Assembly: GCA_963970005.1 (NCBI GenBank)
Contig: CAXAMN010021362.1
Coordinates: 2,103,764 to 2,167,763, forward strand
DNA: 64,000 nucleotides
DNA from: Durusdinium trenchii
Taxonomy: Eukaryota; Sar; Dinophyceae; Suessiales; Symbiodiniaceae
Reading direction: 5' to 3'
Position 1 is the first letter of the stretch; each line of letters begins with the position of its first letter. The notes below the pieces were generated by a model. The model worked only from the letters and a program-made list of their open reading frames with translations, ran no database searches and was not told where the DNA came from. Of the stretch, positions 11,082-22,737 are shown in pieces. The position numbers were made by a program, and so were the translations under genes.

Positions 11082-11530
11082 GGAGCTAAGGGTCTTTGAC
11101 TAGAGGGACCTCGAACCTCTTTCTGAAGCAACCAGCGAAAAGCACCCAACATATCGATTGTGTCCAATCCTCCTGTGAAATCCAAGGCTGGGGGCGCAGA
11201 CTGATTTTTAACGGTCGTCCTTTTCCTCACCATCATGGGTGGGCTTTGGTTTTTTGGAGCATTCCTAGGCGTATCCCCAAGGATGCCGAGATTCCTTTGT
11301 CCTTTAACCTTCCGTCCAAGTCCATATGTCACCCATGTCACTCATGTCACTCATGTCCTTGTGATTCTTCAATGGATTAGTCAAAGCAACAAATTCATAG
11401 GAAACCATGGTTTTCTCACTCTCGCAACACTATGGGTTTCCTGCAGAAGTTCTCTGAAACCTTCTGGGACTCGTGCTCCACTCTGGAGAGTGATTTCCCA
11501 CTCACGACCACCAGACCACCAGCGCTTCAG

Positions 11531-11576
11531 GCCACTGCGAAGCTGCAACTTGCCACGGCTTTGTTGGCCTACGAAG
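11531..11576 (+). CDS. candidate short exon, helical
   Basis: A 46-nt exon between GCTTCAG and a consensus donor GAAG|GTGGGC encodes ATAKLQLATALLAYE. It starts in phase 0 and ends in phase 1. It is another small Ala/Leu helical segment opening with AG|GCC. Confidence 0.4.
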
Positions 11577-12865
11577 GTGGGCCTCACAGGTTTTGGCGTT
11601 TCCGGACACTCAGATGGCTGTGGGTGGCACCCTGGCACCTACCGGTTGACCGCGGATCAAATGAACTGATTGCTCTTGTCTTCGGGATGTCAACCAGGAT
11701 GACAGGGGCTCCAGGTGTTGACCCACAGCCACATGAGTGAGGAGTTGTGGTCCACAATGAGTATGGTTCGAGTCTGCCCTCTTACCTGTAACAGTTGGTG
11801 AACAATTATCACTATTTATCACTATTCTATTTTAGAAAGGCCTTTACTAAGCATCATCATCCACTGTTACTGGTAAACGATGATGAGTACCTGAACCATC
11901 CTGTCAGGGTCTCCAATGGACTGCCCTACCATACACACCTGGGCGAAACCGGACACCCCTTGGACCTATTGGATGGTCCTGGCATGTTTTCCAACAAATC
12001 CTGACACATGAGATGGCAATGGTGTTTTTTGCACCGTTGCACAAATCCTAACTGATTCACGGCCAGTCTCATACTTGTAGGGAGATTGCCGAAGGCACTC
12101 CGGAAGAATTCCTGCCTTACCATCGCCACTTCCACGGGCGTCGCGCATGCATGTGGATTTGTTCGTCGCAGAAACATCAAACAGGGATAGATGTGGAAGT
12201 CCAAAACTCTTGGGAACTGTGTTGTGGAAGATGGATGAGTTTGATCAGAGCTGCTTTCAGGCTTGCTTCCCTACATTTAGGGGCCGGAGGATTTTACTTT
12301 TTACGAAAGCCAGTGATAGGGTAGGCTGAAGCTTTTGAGGCGATTGAAGTGAGAAATTAAGGGGTGTTTTTTGATCAGCCTACTCATGTTAATTTTTTGT
12401 GTGGGATATGTAATTGTTGGTGAGCTCGTGATGCAAATGATGCAATATGAACATTTTTGCATCATAAGTCTGTTTGGGCGCCTTGTTTAGAAACGATGCA
12501 AAAATAAGATGGATTGCGCAAGTAGATGGATTGCGCAAGTTCCTTTTGAACTCGAAGTCGGACTTCGAAGTTTCCAGTGGCGTGCGGGTCCAACGTTCGC
12601 TTCCATATCGGTTTTCGTTTACCTCCTTCTACCAATTCTCCCAGTTTTGGCACGAATCCATTTTTTCTTTGGCTTTGCTTTGGGTGATGGTTTAAGTAAA
12701 CCGGTTCCTGCGTTCAAACTGGGGAAGATTTGCTCGTTTTTTACCAATTCATGGACAGCAACTCAGTTGAAAAGGCTTCCCCCATGGTGCCTCATGAGCC
12801 TGCCAAATTTTGCTGCTCGCTAGCGCCCCGTACCTTCATACATATGGGCAACATATGGGTCATAT

Positions 12866-12959
12866 ACCAGGAGTCACAAAGGGGTGGTGTTTAGTCCCCA
12901 AGTGAGTGGATAATGGGCACCCCGAACCTCCATTAAGCACCCCTTTGTGACTGCTGGTA
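12866..12959. mobile_element. MITE-like family B, copy 1
   Basis: The left end is ACCAGGAGTCACAAAGGGGTG and the right end is CACCCCTTTGTGACTGCTGGT, around GTGAGTGGATAATGGGCACC. It shares its terminal and internal motifs with 13657, 23928, 41381 and 51115. Confidence 0.85.
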
Positions 12960-13656
12960 GGTTTATGTTCAAAAGGTGAGTCTCATGGAGAAGTGTTGTC
13001 TCTTTCAGCATCCCATGTTGGTGAATCCATCGGTGATGACAACAGTTCACTTCACTTCAAAACTCTTCCAAACGACCAAACCCGTCGCATCGCTTTTTTA
13101 TACATGTTTTTTGGTAAAGTAACTCACCCTAGGGCTCCAAATACCTTCTCAGAAGGGTATTTGGACCCTTTAAACCCACTCCAAACACCTTGGAGCCCTA
13201 GGGTCACGTAACTCACTCCGCCGTTCACTCCGCCATTCCGCCGGGCACTCCGCCGAGGTCCTTTGGTCGAGGTCTTTCAGAGCCGATCAGAAGCTGCTGG
13301 CCTGGCCGAGCAGGCGAGAGTCGCGGTTGGAGCGGTTGGGCTTGTTGGTGGTGACTGGCAATTCAATAAGTACCATAAAACCTACAATAAACCTACGATT
13401 TTCAATATGCTTTGAGTTATTAACACACATAGCATTTATTGTAAAGGATCGTGGTTGGCAGGAAGTGTGGGGCATGAAGATTTGTTTGTTCGGAAAGACA
13501 TGGATGAGCTAAGTCTTCGCGTTTTTCGCCAGATCTGACGACGGCCTGTGGGATGGTCAAAAGACTCTGCCCAGCTGCAGTTTCGTCATTGCTCTCTCAA
13601 TTCTTGCTGCTCTGCGTTGCCAAGGATTTCCTTTTTTGCATTGGGAGAACTTTTCC

Positions 13657-13835
13657 TCCAGGAGTCACACTCACTCTCACCTCACTCACACTCACTCACT
13701 CACTCTCCCACTCTCACTCACGCTCACACTCTCACACTCTCACTCACAAAGGGGTGGTGTTCGGTCCCATCCAGTGAGTGGAGTAGCTGGGCACCCCTGA
13801 CCTCCATGGATCGCACCCCTTTTTTCACTGCTGGC
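13657..13835. mobile_element. MITE-like family B, copy 2, with CACTCT expansion
   Basis: The family B ends (CCAGGAGTCACA and TCACTGCTGG) flank an interior stretched by about 75 bp of CACTCA/CTCTCACT simple repeat at 13665-13745. Without the insert it matches copy 1. The expansion has apparently grown from the element's own GTCACAA/CTCACT sequence. Confidence 0.8.
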
Positions 13836-14136
13836 TGTTACACTTCCTGGAGAGCATCGGGAGCACCTCATCCTGACCAGAGCTCTCACGCTTTCTCTTT
13901 GCCCGGCTCGCCTTTGGACCATCCCTCGACTCCCGCGGTGCATAGGCGCTACTCGTCGTGCGCCGCGCCGCACGTCCCGGGAGTGCCGTTCTTCAGTTCT
14001 CTCACTTGCTCGGCCAGAGCGACAATTTTCATGGCATGACACAGCATGATGGGCCCCATTTGGCATGCCACAGGTTTTGTTGGTGGTCCATGTTGCTGTA
14101 CTTGGTTCTGGTCCTACGTTGCAGCATCTACAACAG

Positions 14137-14289
14137 GTTCTGGTCCTCGGTCCGAAAACGGGTTCAGCCGTGGCGTCGACCTGCCCAGAGACTCGGGGTG
14201 ATGCCGAGCTCCGGACCCGAGCCCTGCTGAGCCGGACCGAGGCCCGTTGTGCTTTCTTGGTGCTGGGTGACCAGAGGACGCGGAGCTGA
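14137..14289 (+). CDS. candidate exon ending at a stop
   Basis: Acceptor CTACAACAG. The frame reads KTGSAVASTCPETRGDAEL, then RTRALLSRTEARCAFLVLGD, to TGA at 14287. GC3 is high throughout. A donor GG|GTGACC near 14268 could end the exon earlier. No family is recognised. Upstream bases to 14065 are open in the same frame. Confidence 0.35.
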   Translation, partial: VLVLGPKTGSAVASTCPETRGDAELRTRALLSRTEARCAFLVLGDQRTRS

Positions 14290-14655
14290 CCGCTTGACGG
14301 GGCCAGGTCACGCGGTCATGGAATCACGCGGTCACGGGGCCCGTGGATGCAGTCAGAGGAGTGGAAGGTTAAGGGTGAAAAGTGGTTGAGTTACTCCAGT
14401 TCGTAAGAGAACGCTCGCAAAAGCCGTGCTTTTTTTGAGAAACAAGCAAGTGCTAGTTCACCTGTTAACTTTTCATTTGCGGAATTTGCCACCTGCCAAG
14501 TGCTGTAGATAGCTCAGACATCAATGTTTTACACCCGAAGACTGTGTTTGTTTCCCCATCAAAGGAAAGCAAAGCAAGGCATACAACCAGAAAAGATAAC
14601 AATTACTTTACTTCGAGTGATCCCACCATGACATTTCAATCATTTGTCTTCGTGT

Positions 14656-14731
14656 GCTGTGGTTGTGTGTTGTGGTTGTGTGCTGTGGTTGTGTGTTGTG
14701 GTTGTGCGTTGTGGTTGTGCGCTGTGGATGT
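14656..14731. repeat. 13-bp tandem repeat (GTTGTG-rich)
   Basis: About six units of GTGCTGTGGTTGT with C/T exchanges. It gives misleading Cys/Val and His/Thr runs on the two strands. Confidence 0.9.
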
Positions 14732-15601
14732 GTCTTTGTGCTTGTGTGTTTGTAGTTGTGTTTGGTCCGGCAGCGCCCAGTGCGCTCGGGAGCTGGCGGT
14801 TGAGGTGTCTGGCATGGAACACCGAATCCTTCCGAAACCCCTTCAAGGACCGTTCTGGGTGGTGCTTCCAAGCGACCGGGTCTCCGCCAGGAGCCAGGGT
14901 CGCGCGTCCAACGTGGCGGCACAGAGCCGCTGGGACGGGAACTGGTTCAACCCCAAACGGGTGGTATTCTGCGAGGCGTCAAGTGGTGTGGCAAGTCCCA
15001 GAATTGGTGGAATGTTCAAGATTCTCGAGCCCCATGTTGTTTTCTTGTTTTTTAGGGGTTCAACTTACGGCTTTCGGTGATCCTTAAAGACACATCCATG
15101 TTTATGCAATCTCGTGTCATCCAGCTAGTCGTGTACCGTGTGGGGCGAAGCCAGAGGAGAGGAGTTGACCACCCTTTCCGTGCTTTGAACAGATTGTTTT
15201 GTAGTTTTGCGCAAATGGGTTCGTGATTCACACACGTCCTCGAACGGGTGAGAACCTTTTTTTAGATATTCGCCGGCTCACTGCGAGACCATTCGGCATT
15301 ACATGGGATGACGAATGGGTGTGCATGGTGTAGACCTTCAAACGAGAGGATTCATGGGTGATGTGCAGGAGCTTTGAATCACTGCCTGGAATCAGATGAA
15401 CTGAATGGTGATGTGTAGACCCCTTTTTCATTTGTCTTGCAGATCATTGTCAAGACAAACGGAAGGTGCGCCTGTTGATGTGCAGCTCACGCGTAGGTGC
15501 TGCCTCTCCCACCACTTTCAGCACCAGTCATCACCGAGAATTCCATTGCTTCACCTTTCCATGGAGCTCAGCTCAGGGACTCAGTGACTCAGGGACCCAC
15601 A

Positions 15602-15690
15602 CCCTAGGCTTTACCGAATCAACTAAGGATTTTACACTACAAAAACCAGGTCCTTCCCATTTTTTTAAATGGTCGAACGGAAGCCTAGGG
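15602..15690. mobile_element. MITE-like family A, copy 4, deleted
   Basis: The ends CCCTAGGCTT and CGGAAGCCTAGGG are kept, but about 22 bp of the left subterminal sequence seen in copies 1 and 3 is missing. The core GGATTTTACACTACAAAAA is intact. Confidence 0.85.
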
Positions 15691-15787
15691 TCCACATCCT
15701 TCCAAGAAACCAGCTCCTACCACCGTCTCGTTCTCGGGTCGGGTCGGATCCTTCATTCTCGGTCCCGGTCTGGCTCCGGTGGCGAAG

Positions 15788-15966
15788 GTCAGCAATTGCA
15801 CCGGGACCGAGGTAAGATCCTCTTGAACGACCTCGATGGTGGCATCGAGGCTGCGATGCAGGTGGAGACCGAACGAGTCTTCGAGTCGTGGGCGGACGGC
15901 GGAGCTGTCTGCGGGAGGCCGCGCCGGTTTGCGGGGCTTCGCTTGGAAGGGAGAAATGAAGGCTGA
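15788..15966 (+). CDS. candidate exon, possibly C-terminal
   Basis: Acceptor GGCGAAG. The frame reads KILLNDLDGGIEAAMQVETE, then RVFESWADGG and a basic tail, to TGA at 15964. GC3 is very high. The spacing of LLND...EAAMQVETE...F is loosely like the C-terminal helices of the enoyl-CoA hydratase fold, but without the catalytic core this cannot be claimed. A donor at GTGGGC after FES is an alternative end. Confidence 0.45.
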
Positions 15967-16435
15967 AGGGCTGAAGACTCGGAACGCTGACACCACACGC
16001 CTTTGCTGACTCGTTCTGAGTTGAATACAGAAGGGTGGCTCGAGGGTCCTGGTTCAGTTACGTCTGGCTCGGCGGTGACGAACACCGGAAACCGCCACCC
16101 TCAGTCTCTACGAGTCAGTTTGAGATGACTCCGATGTGTATAGATGGTTTTTATTTCCATGGACTTTAGTGCGACACCAGCCGGTTGAACATGTTTAAAA
16201 AGAACAAGGGTTGCACATAGAGCACAAAAATATCCACACTGGTTGCATTGGCCGAACACGTTTTGACGCTCAGAAGGACGTCCGTTTTGAAGCTCTTCAG
16301 AAGCTTCACGATGTTCACCCTGCACTCGCCTCTATGGCACCTGACCAAGCTCGCTCCACGCGACCCGAGCTGCGCTGCGCTGCGCTGCCACCCTGCTCGA
16401 CCCGAACGACGCTGCTCCCGTCTCCCCGTCTGCAG

Positions 16436-16567
16436 GGGGTGGTCCTGGCCCGTTCCTGTGGCGACAAGGAGCTGGAAGCCTACGCCCTGCCCCTCGTCCG
16501 CGCCGACGACCGGGTTCGGCGGGTTCCGGCTCCGGTCTGCGGAACGGGCGAGGCGAACGAGTTCCGG
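16436..16567 (+). CDS. candidate internal exon, unknown protein
   Basis: This clean 132-nt phase 0-0 exon lies between CCGTCTGCAG and a consensus donor CGG|GTGAGC. It reads GVVLARSCGDKELEAYALPL, then VRADDRVRRVPAPVCGTGEA. The frame is open, GC3 is near maximal and both splice sites are strong, which makes it one of the better exon calls in the first third. No family is recognised. Confidence 0.55.
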
Positions 16568-17458
16568 GTGAGCCCTGGTGACCGGAATGAGGAGAGGATG
16601 GGGATGGGGGTCATTTGTGGCTTGGAGTTTGTCCCAGCCAAGCCTCAAAGAGGGAATCCATGGTCCATGACATTCTGTTTGTAGGATATTATGATTCCAA
16701 GCAAACGTTATATCTAGATATATCCAGATAATGCGATTCCGCGCCACATGCGCTTACTGTAAGGCCATGTTATATCCTCGCGCAAAAAAGACACCGGATC
16801 ATTGCATTTTCGCATATCCGACTCGTCCGACAGCTTTCAATTCAGGACTTTTCCAGTGACCAAACTTGAGATCCCATTGGCTGAGGTCACTTATATAACT
16901 AGCTCTTGAGTCTTCACAAAAGGGGTACACCACTCCTGAAGAGGTCACTTACAAGCTCCCCCACCGCCAGGTTGGCCACGCGCAACGCGCGCGGTCCGCG
17001 CGCAACCCTTCGCCCTTCGCCCGTGGTTTGGGATTCGGAGTGGAGTCCCGAGGCGCACGGCGTTGGCCGGAATGGTGTCCAAGGGGTGCAGCGCCAAGGC
17101 GCGAGGAGGAGGAGGAGGTGACTGGCTTGGCTTCGTTCAACGCCGAAGCAAAGCACTCCGTGCTTTTGGGGAATCTGGGAATTGAATCCACCGACGTGAT
17201 TTGTCCAGAGACCCAGAGATGGATCGAAAGAACCTCTTCAGTACTTGGGGGGGTGATATATTATATTGTATATATAATGTTGAATCTATTTTTTGCATCA
17301 AGACCCTATACACAAATTATATAGTCAGGTTGTGTCTTGACTTGTGACGACTTGTGCTGTGTGTTGGAAGCTAAGGAGCTAAGGGGACACCCCCCCACAC
17401 CCAGCACTATCCCCAATCACCTACTCCGACCCACGAAAAGTGGAAAAGCGGCCTCCAG

Positions 17459-17611
17459 GCACTGCGCTTGGCCAAGGAGGTGAAGATCCTCTTCCACAAG
17501 CTGGGGCGCGGTCGACCCAGTCCCTCTGCGTTTCCCGCACGACCGTGCGACCGCAGAAGTGCGACCGTGGAGACCTCTCCCACTTCCGGAAGCGGAAATA
17601 GATCAGGCTAG
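17459..17611 (+). CDS. candidate terminal exon, Lys-rich helix
   Basis: It opens at CTCCAG|GCA. It reads ALRLAKEVKILFHKLGRG, then a Ser/Pro-rich tail (SATVETSPTSGSG), and ends in TAG at 17609. It contains no ATG, so a Met-to-stop ORF search misses it. GC3 is very high. The first helix parallels the exon at 8736. Confidence 0.45.
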   Translation, partial: ALRLAKEVKILFHKLGRGRPSPSAFPARPCDRRSATVETSPTSGSGNRSG

Positions 17612-20195
17612 ATCAGGCCAGGGCCAGGTCTCCCTATTCCAAGACACACTCACTTCTGAGCCAGCCACTTCCAGGACTTGACCGGTTCACTGGTTCACCA
17701 GGACTTCACCGGTTCGACTTGACCGGTTCATTGGACACCGGTGGAACCGCGGAGCTGAGGCAGAGGCCCCGGCCCCCGCCTTCACTTCGACCATTCAATC
17801 AGGTTGGTTGACCAAGAATGTGTGCGTCTAAATGTCTCAGCAAAGCCATTGGGTTTCTTCGGGATTCTAACCCCTTCGATTCAATCCACTGGGAACCGGG
17901 CGGAACGAACCAAGCGGGATCGAGGCCGGATCCGTCCCGTGTCCCGTCCCCGTCCCCTGCCGAGCGTGACTCCGAGCGGGCGGTGACAGTATGGAATGAC
18001 CATGGAATGACCAAGGAAGATCCAATATCCAAGATTTGAATAAGAGGAGTCTTCCAAAGAATCACATCAGAGCAAAGAAGCTCATCAACGCCTTTGCCGA
18101 AGAGAAGCCTCCAAAAGAGACGGTCAGACTGCAGGGTGAAAGCCATCGAAGAGTCGCTGGATTCCTTGATCTTGCAGTTGGAGGAGGCTGGATCTTCTTC
18201 AGGATGCATGCCCCCAGATGACTGAAAAGGCTTGGAAGGCTGGGCAAGACAGACCAACTTTCAAGCCGAACTTTCCAAGACTTAGATGTGAAGACCACAA
18301 GACCACCCAGGAGTTCAGTGGATAATCTTTAACCTGGTTTCTCACGGTTTCTCTATATGATCCACGTGGAGAAAGGTTCACGAGATGCTTTTCATCTCAC
18401 ATTCTCAGCTCGTAAGATCTCCCACCCGCCAAACCTGGACCAAAACGAGGACGACCAGCTTTTTGGTGATGAAATCCAACCAAGCTTGTCGTCCTGCTAC
18501 GGATGGAGCACGGGGCACGGACCCCAAACAAGAACCACACCGGCCCCACCGGCCTCGCTGCGTGGAGCACCCCGTGGTTTGCTGCACCAGGAGCTCCCAA
18601 AGATTTCGCCCATTCAACGGATGACCATCACGCGCGGCACCCGGTGCGACTGACGGGCCACGACACGAGAAAAACGGGCGGTTGAAGGGGTGGGGGTGGG
18701 AGGTTTTCGTCGAAAGAAAGAAGCTTTTTGAGGTGAAGCGGGCCATGTGGAGACATGTTGAGGAACGACGAAAAGCTCTATGAATCTTAAAAGCCGAAGA
18801 GAGTGTTGGTTTTTCTCTCCATTTTTGTTGGGGCTCCGAATGAAGGTTTCCAAGTTGCTGGACCATCCCCAAAGTCTATCTTCTATCTTTGCGCACCCTC
18901 TTCCACGATTTTTCTGGCGTTTTTCTTCCAACATGCTGTTTCTTTCGCGCGTCTTTCAATTCCAAAGGTTTTTGCTTCACACCAGAGCCCTTGCGGCGCA
19001 CGCCCTTGACGGACCCCTTTATGCCCTCCCGGCACCGTGCGGTCGACCATGCGCCAACGAGGCCTAAGGATACGAAGATCAACCTCAGCAGCAACTCCTT
19101 GTTCACTCAAGCGACCAACTGCATTGCCACTAGGCCGCTTCTTCCATACGATTCTTGTTTTTTGCCGCGCTGAACAAGACAAGACGAAGCGGCGGCGGTT
19201 GTTGCTCTGAAACCAGGACCGTGTTTGTTTTTTGTAGCTTGTTTAGCAGTAGCCAGAGGAACATGTGGACTGGCTGGGTTGTTTGAGGGACTATTCTTTG
19301 TGCACTTTTGGCTACTTGATTCATAGAACCACCCCGGGTCATAGCCTTGAAATGCCATCAAGATCCTACATTAGTGGCACTTTTTCAACGTGACGTTGAG
19401 GACAGCCCAATCACGGCCATCGCACCTTCACTTTGGGGGGGCCATCTAGACATATCTATAGACTCTTGATTGACAAAATCCACTCCGGGCCACAGCGTTG
19501 CCATCTTCGATCCAATGGATGCCCGGTTTCTTCGACTTCGGGGCCAAAGTGCGGTTTGACTCTGCATGTGGCTGCGGTCAAAAGGATCGTCAACATGGAG
19601 CTCCAAAAACCGTAGTAGGTCCATGTCTGCACAGGGCCAGTTCTCATTGTTCGGTGGTCTCCCAGGGCCAGTTTTGGCTCGGAAGATCGTGGTTTCGCGG
19701 TCTTTTCGACGGCTCAAGTGGAATTCTTCAGTGCCCAGACGCTCCAAACAGCCCTTGGTCCCTCAAAATCATAGGGATTTGAGGGTCCGGACCCCTCCAT
19801 ATGAGGGTACGGCCCCTACTTAGCAGGGTCCATGAGCGGTGGGGGGATTTTGGAAGAACAAGCTCTATGGACCCAATGAGGCTTCAGTCACGAGGCGTGC
19901 CTGACACGGGCGAAAGACATTTTAACCTCTGGCCTCGAGTCCCGATGGGGCGTTAGACGAAGAGAACTTCGACCACATGGCATGGGTCATTGGGATGGGG
20001 TTTAAGGTATACTCCCTGGAATGAGGGTTACGTGGCTGCAGGGAGTGTTGAAGAGGTTTGCGAATACCTCTAGAACGTGGAGCATGATCGAAGTCAAAGG
20101 GGTCTTCCACACCATGCACAGCAGGTGTGGTGGTTTCGTCCATGGTTGGTCCAGTTGGACTTCCACGTCTCTTACCTGCTTGTTTTTCTTCTCAG
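17612..20195. other. mostly unassigned sequence
   Basis: Short open frames occur (for example 18497-18654, reading STGHGPQTRTTPAPPASLR), but none has both splice sites and consistent GC3. At 17680-17745 ACCGGTTCACTGG-type words repeat irregularly. Around 19760-19815 is a relic similar to the CCCTAAGAATCC inverted-repeat family. Confidence 0.4.
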
Positions 20196-20386
20196 GTTTG
20201 GTCGTTGCCGTTGACGCAGATGACCTATATGATGCCAGGGACACCCACTTTTTTTGCTCGGAGCGTTGCCGGGAGGGTGGTTGGCGGCGCGAGTTGTTGA
20301 GAGTGGTTTTCCTAGAAAGCCAGTTTCATGATGATGAAATCCAGAAGGAGCATTTAGATTCAGACTGGAGGGACGGGCTTGTTCAT
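20196..20386 (+). CDS. candidate exon, acidic protein
   Basis: A strong acceptor (TTTTTCTTCTCAG) opens a 191-nt open segment. It reads LVVAVDADDLYDARDTHFFC, then SERCREGGWRRELLRVV and ESQFHDDEIQKEHLDSDW. A GTGTGT run supplies the donor at 20387. The frame also stays open upstream to 20021. The dense Asp/Glu content and Cys pair look like a folded soluble domain. I do not recognise the family. Confidence 0.5.
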
Positions 20387-20427
20387 GTGTGTGTGTGTGT
20401 GAGAAGCTTATTCCAGGTAGCCAGGTT

Positions 20428-20563
20428 GATCTTAGCAACATGTGTAGATCTTCCAGGGTGTTTTACATTGTATTGGGGAGTGTAGTACCTTTTGTGATCT
20501 TAGCAACATGTGTAGATCTTCCAGGGTGTTTTACATTGTATTGGGGAGTGTAGTACCTTTTGT
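20428..20563. repeat. 68-bp tandem duplication, two copies
   Basis: Two consecutive copies, apparently identical by eye, of a 68-bp unit starting GATCTTAGCAACATG and ending ACCTTTTGT. This implies a recent slippage or unequal exchange, or an assembly duplication. Confidence 0.95.
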
Positions 20564-20983
20564 CCTGCAAGATGGGGAGTGTAGGCTTTCCCATGTGTGC
20601 GCTGCTTTTCCCCACGAAAGTGTTCACCCTTTTGATCAGAAAAAAATGGACCACGGGCCACGTTGAAAGAGGGCTTCCTTGTTGATTCTGGAGAGAGTCA
20701 CCCCAGGTCAAGAAGTTCTTCAATCAGTTCTTGACCGATCCTCCAAATCGCTCCAACAAAAACGAAAAACGTCGACTCGACTCTCAAACGAAAAAGGACC
20801 GACCCCTGATGTTGGAAGAGTCTTTCAGTCTTTCAGTCCTCGACTCCCAGTGGTCCCAGTGGTGTTCCCCTTCGGTATTTGTTTCTGGGCCCCAAATGGA
20901 GCTTTCTTGGAGCGAGCTCCACGGGTGAAAACCAAAGAGGTCGGTTCCGTCTCGTTGTCCCCCCCCAAAAAAGAACATCTTTA

Positions 20984-21097
20984 TACCAGCACCTTCCAAC
21001 AGGTCTCCGAACATGGAGGATTGGGAAAGGCCTGTTAGGCCCTGTCACAGGTCTGCAGCTTGGTGACCTGTTGGCCGTCGGTGCTAGTCTATATTCA
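20984..21097. repeat. inverted-repeat element, ACCAGCACC end
   Basis: ACCAGCACCTTCCAACAGGTC on the left pairs with GACCTGTTGGCCGTCGGTGCT on the right, with a second inner palindrome AGGCCTGTTAGGCC. About 112 bp. Confidence 0.7.
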
Positions 21098-21908
21098 TAC
21101 ACCCAAAAGGATCCTCCCAGATGCCTGGTCCACCTCGGGTGCGCTTCCCGAACCTTCCTCGGTGGCTTCTGACTCGTCCAACGGCCCCGGACGTGACACA
21201 CTCGGCCGACGTGTCACAGCGGAAGACCTTCGTCCTTGGACCACGGAGCCTCTGACTCGTCGAAGGTTCCGGGTCAACGCACCAGTGGGTCAGCAGTCGA
21301 ACTTTGGCGCTCACGCAGTTTAGGCTTTTCCTCCGGACAAGCATGGGGTTCTTAGAGGAGTGGGAGTTCTTACACACCACGGGGGTCCAAGGTCTGACCC
21401 TGGGTCCCAAGCTCTTCTTTTAGAGTCGAGCAGAGTCTAAAAGGTAGAGAGTCCCCAAAGGAGAGTCCCATTGGACCCCTGGGGTCTAAAAAAAAACGAA
21501 AAACGGTGGGAAGAGAGTCCAGAAAGTTCCTGAAACCTTCTCCATGACCCCGTCTCTAACTCAATGAGTAGTACACCACGGCTAGGAACCGCTGCAGACA
21601 AAGGGTTCCTGAAAACCACTATCGCTTAAAAGCAATCTTTCAGGGTGCCGCTCTCCGATTCCATGTTAGTTTCCGGGAGTGTATATAAGATCCCCACACG
21701 ACAGACAAGTAAAGACAAATCACCACCAAATCGAACATCACAAAGAAAGCCTCACATCGTCAAACATCAGCGCTGACCACCATGCAAGCACGCACCAAAA
21801 CCAAAACCATACCGACGACAAGCATCAAGAAAAGACTCCTGCCTTGGGGCGTTCAAACCACGCGAACGGGGGTCCAAACCACGCGCACCGAACGCATGTG
21901 CCGCCGAG

Positions 21909-22043
21909 GTATCTCTTTGAGCTCTTGAAGTTTGTGGACGACTTGAAGAATATCCCGGACCGGGTCGCTTTCCTGGCGACTCGGGCTGAGGTGCTGAGAT
22001 CGGTGAAGAAGGTCGGACGAAGGAGAAGGTCCAGGCTTTTCAG
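21909..22043 (+). CDS. candidate exon, helical protein
   Basis: Acceptor GTGCCGCCGAG. The frame reads YLFELLKFVDDLKNIPDRVA, then FLATRAEVLRSVKKVGRRRR, to donor CAG|GTGACC at 22044. It opens with one codon-completing base and ends in phase 2. An alternative donor AAG|GTCCAG lies just upstream. Third positions are G/C rich and the hydrophobic/acidic pattern is typical of a real helical domain. Upstream sequence to 21679 is open but has non-coding composition. No family is recognised. Confidence 0.55.
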
Positions 22044-22737
22044 GTGACCGCGCAGCTCTGACTGCTATGCTGTGTACGGTACGCTGCGAACTCGCTGCCG
22101 GTCAGAGATAAGGTATATTAATATACAGCATAATATTCATCAATGTTCTGATTGATCGTCCGTTTTCGATATTTTCTCATTCGTCTTTTTTGTGCCCTAC
22201 CCTCCGTATATCTGCTCGACTGAGGGCGGACGACAAGGAAGAACGCCCAGGGCGATATCCATTCACTGCATCACTTCTTTCCATCCAAAACAGAAAAAGC
22301 TCCTGAAAGAGCTTGTAGGCGGTCTCCATTCTCTTGAGGACGAAAAAGCCGGCCAAGAAAGACACATACCCAAAACTTCTCCCGAACCCCACATTCATCC
22401 TGGTCGCCTCACAAATGACTGTACGCCCTCATTCATCCTGGTCGCAAAACCCAACGACCTTCCCTGACTGCTCTCCTTCCCCCCTTCTCCCCGCCTCTTC
22501 CGCTTCCGCCAAGCGAGCTATCACGGTGCTCTTCCGCTTCCGCCTCCGCCCATCCTCCCCGCCTCGTCCAACCGCCTCAGGTGATGACGAAGGGTGTCAT
22601 GGCCCGGCACACCGGAGAGATGGCCGCGTCGCAGTTCACGGGCGCTTTAGGAACCACAGTGACTGGGAGCGAAGCGGCGCGAACGGCGAGCGGCTGGTGG
22701 TGGAACCAGGTACTCGAAGTCCTTTTTTTGGAGTCAC

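Noticed and set aside
15788..15966. enoyl-CoA hydratase assignment
   Set aside because: Only a loose helix pattern fits. No oxyanion-hole or catalytic motif is present, so the exon is left unassigned.
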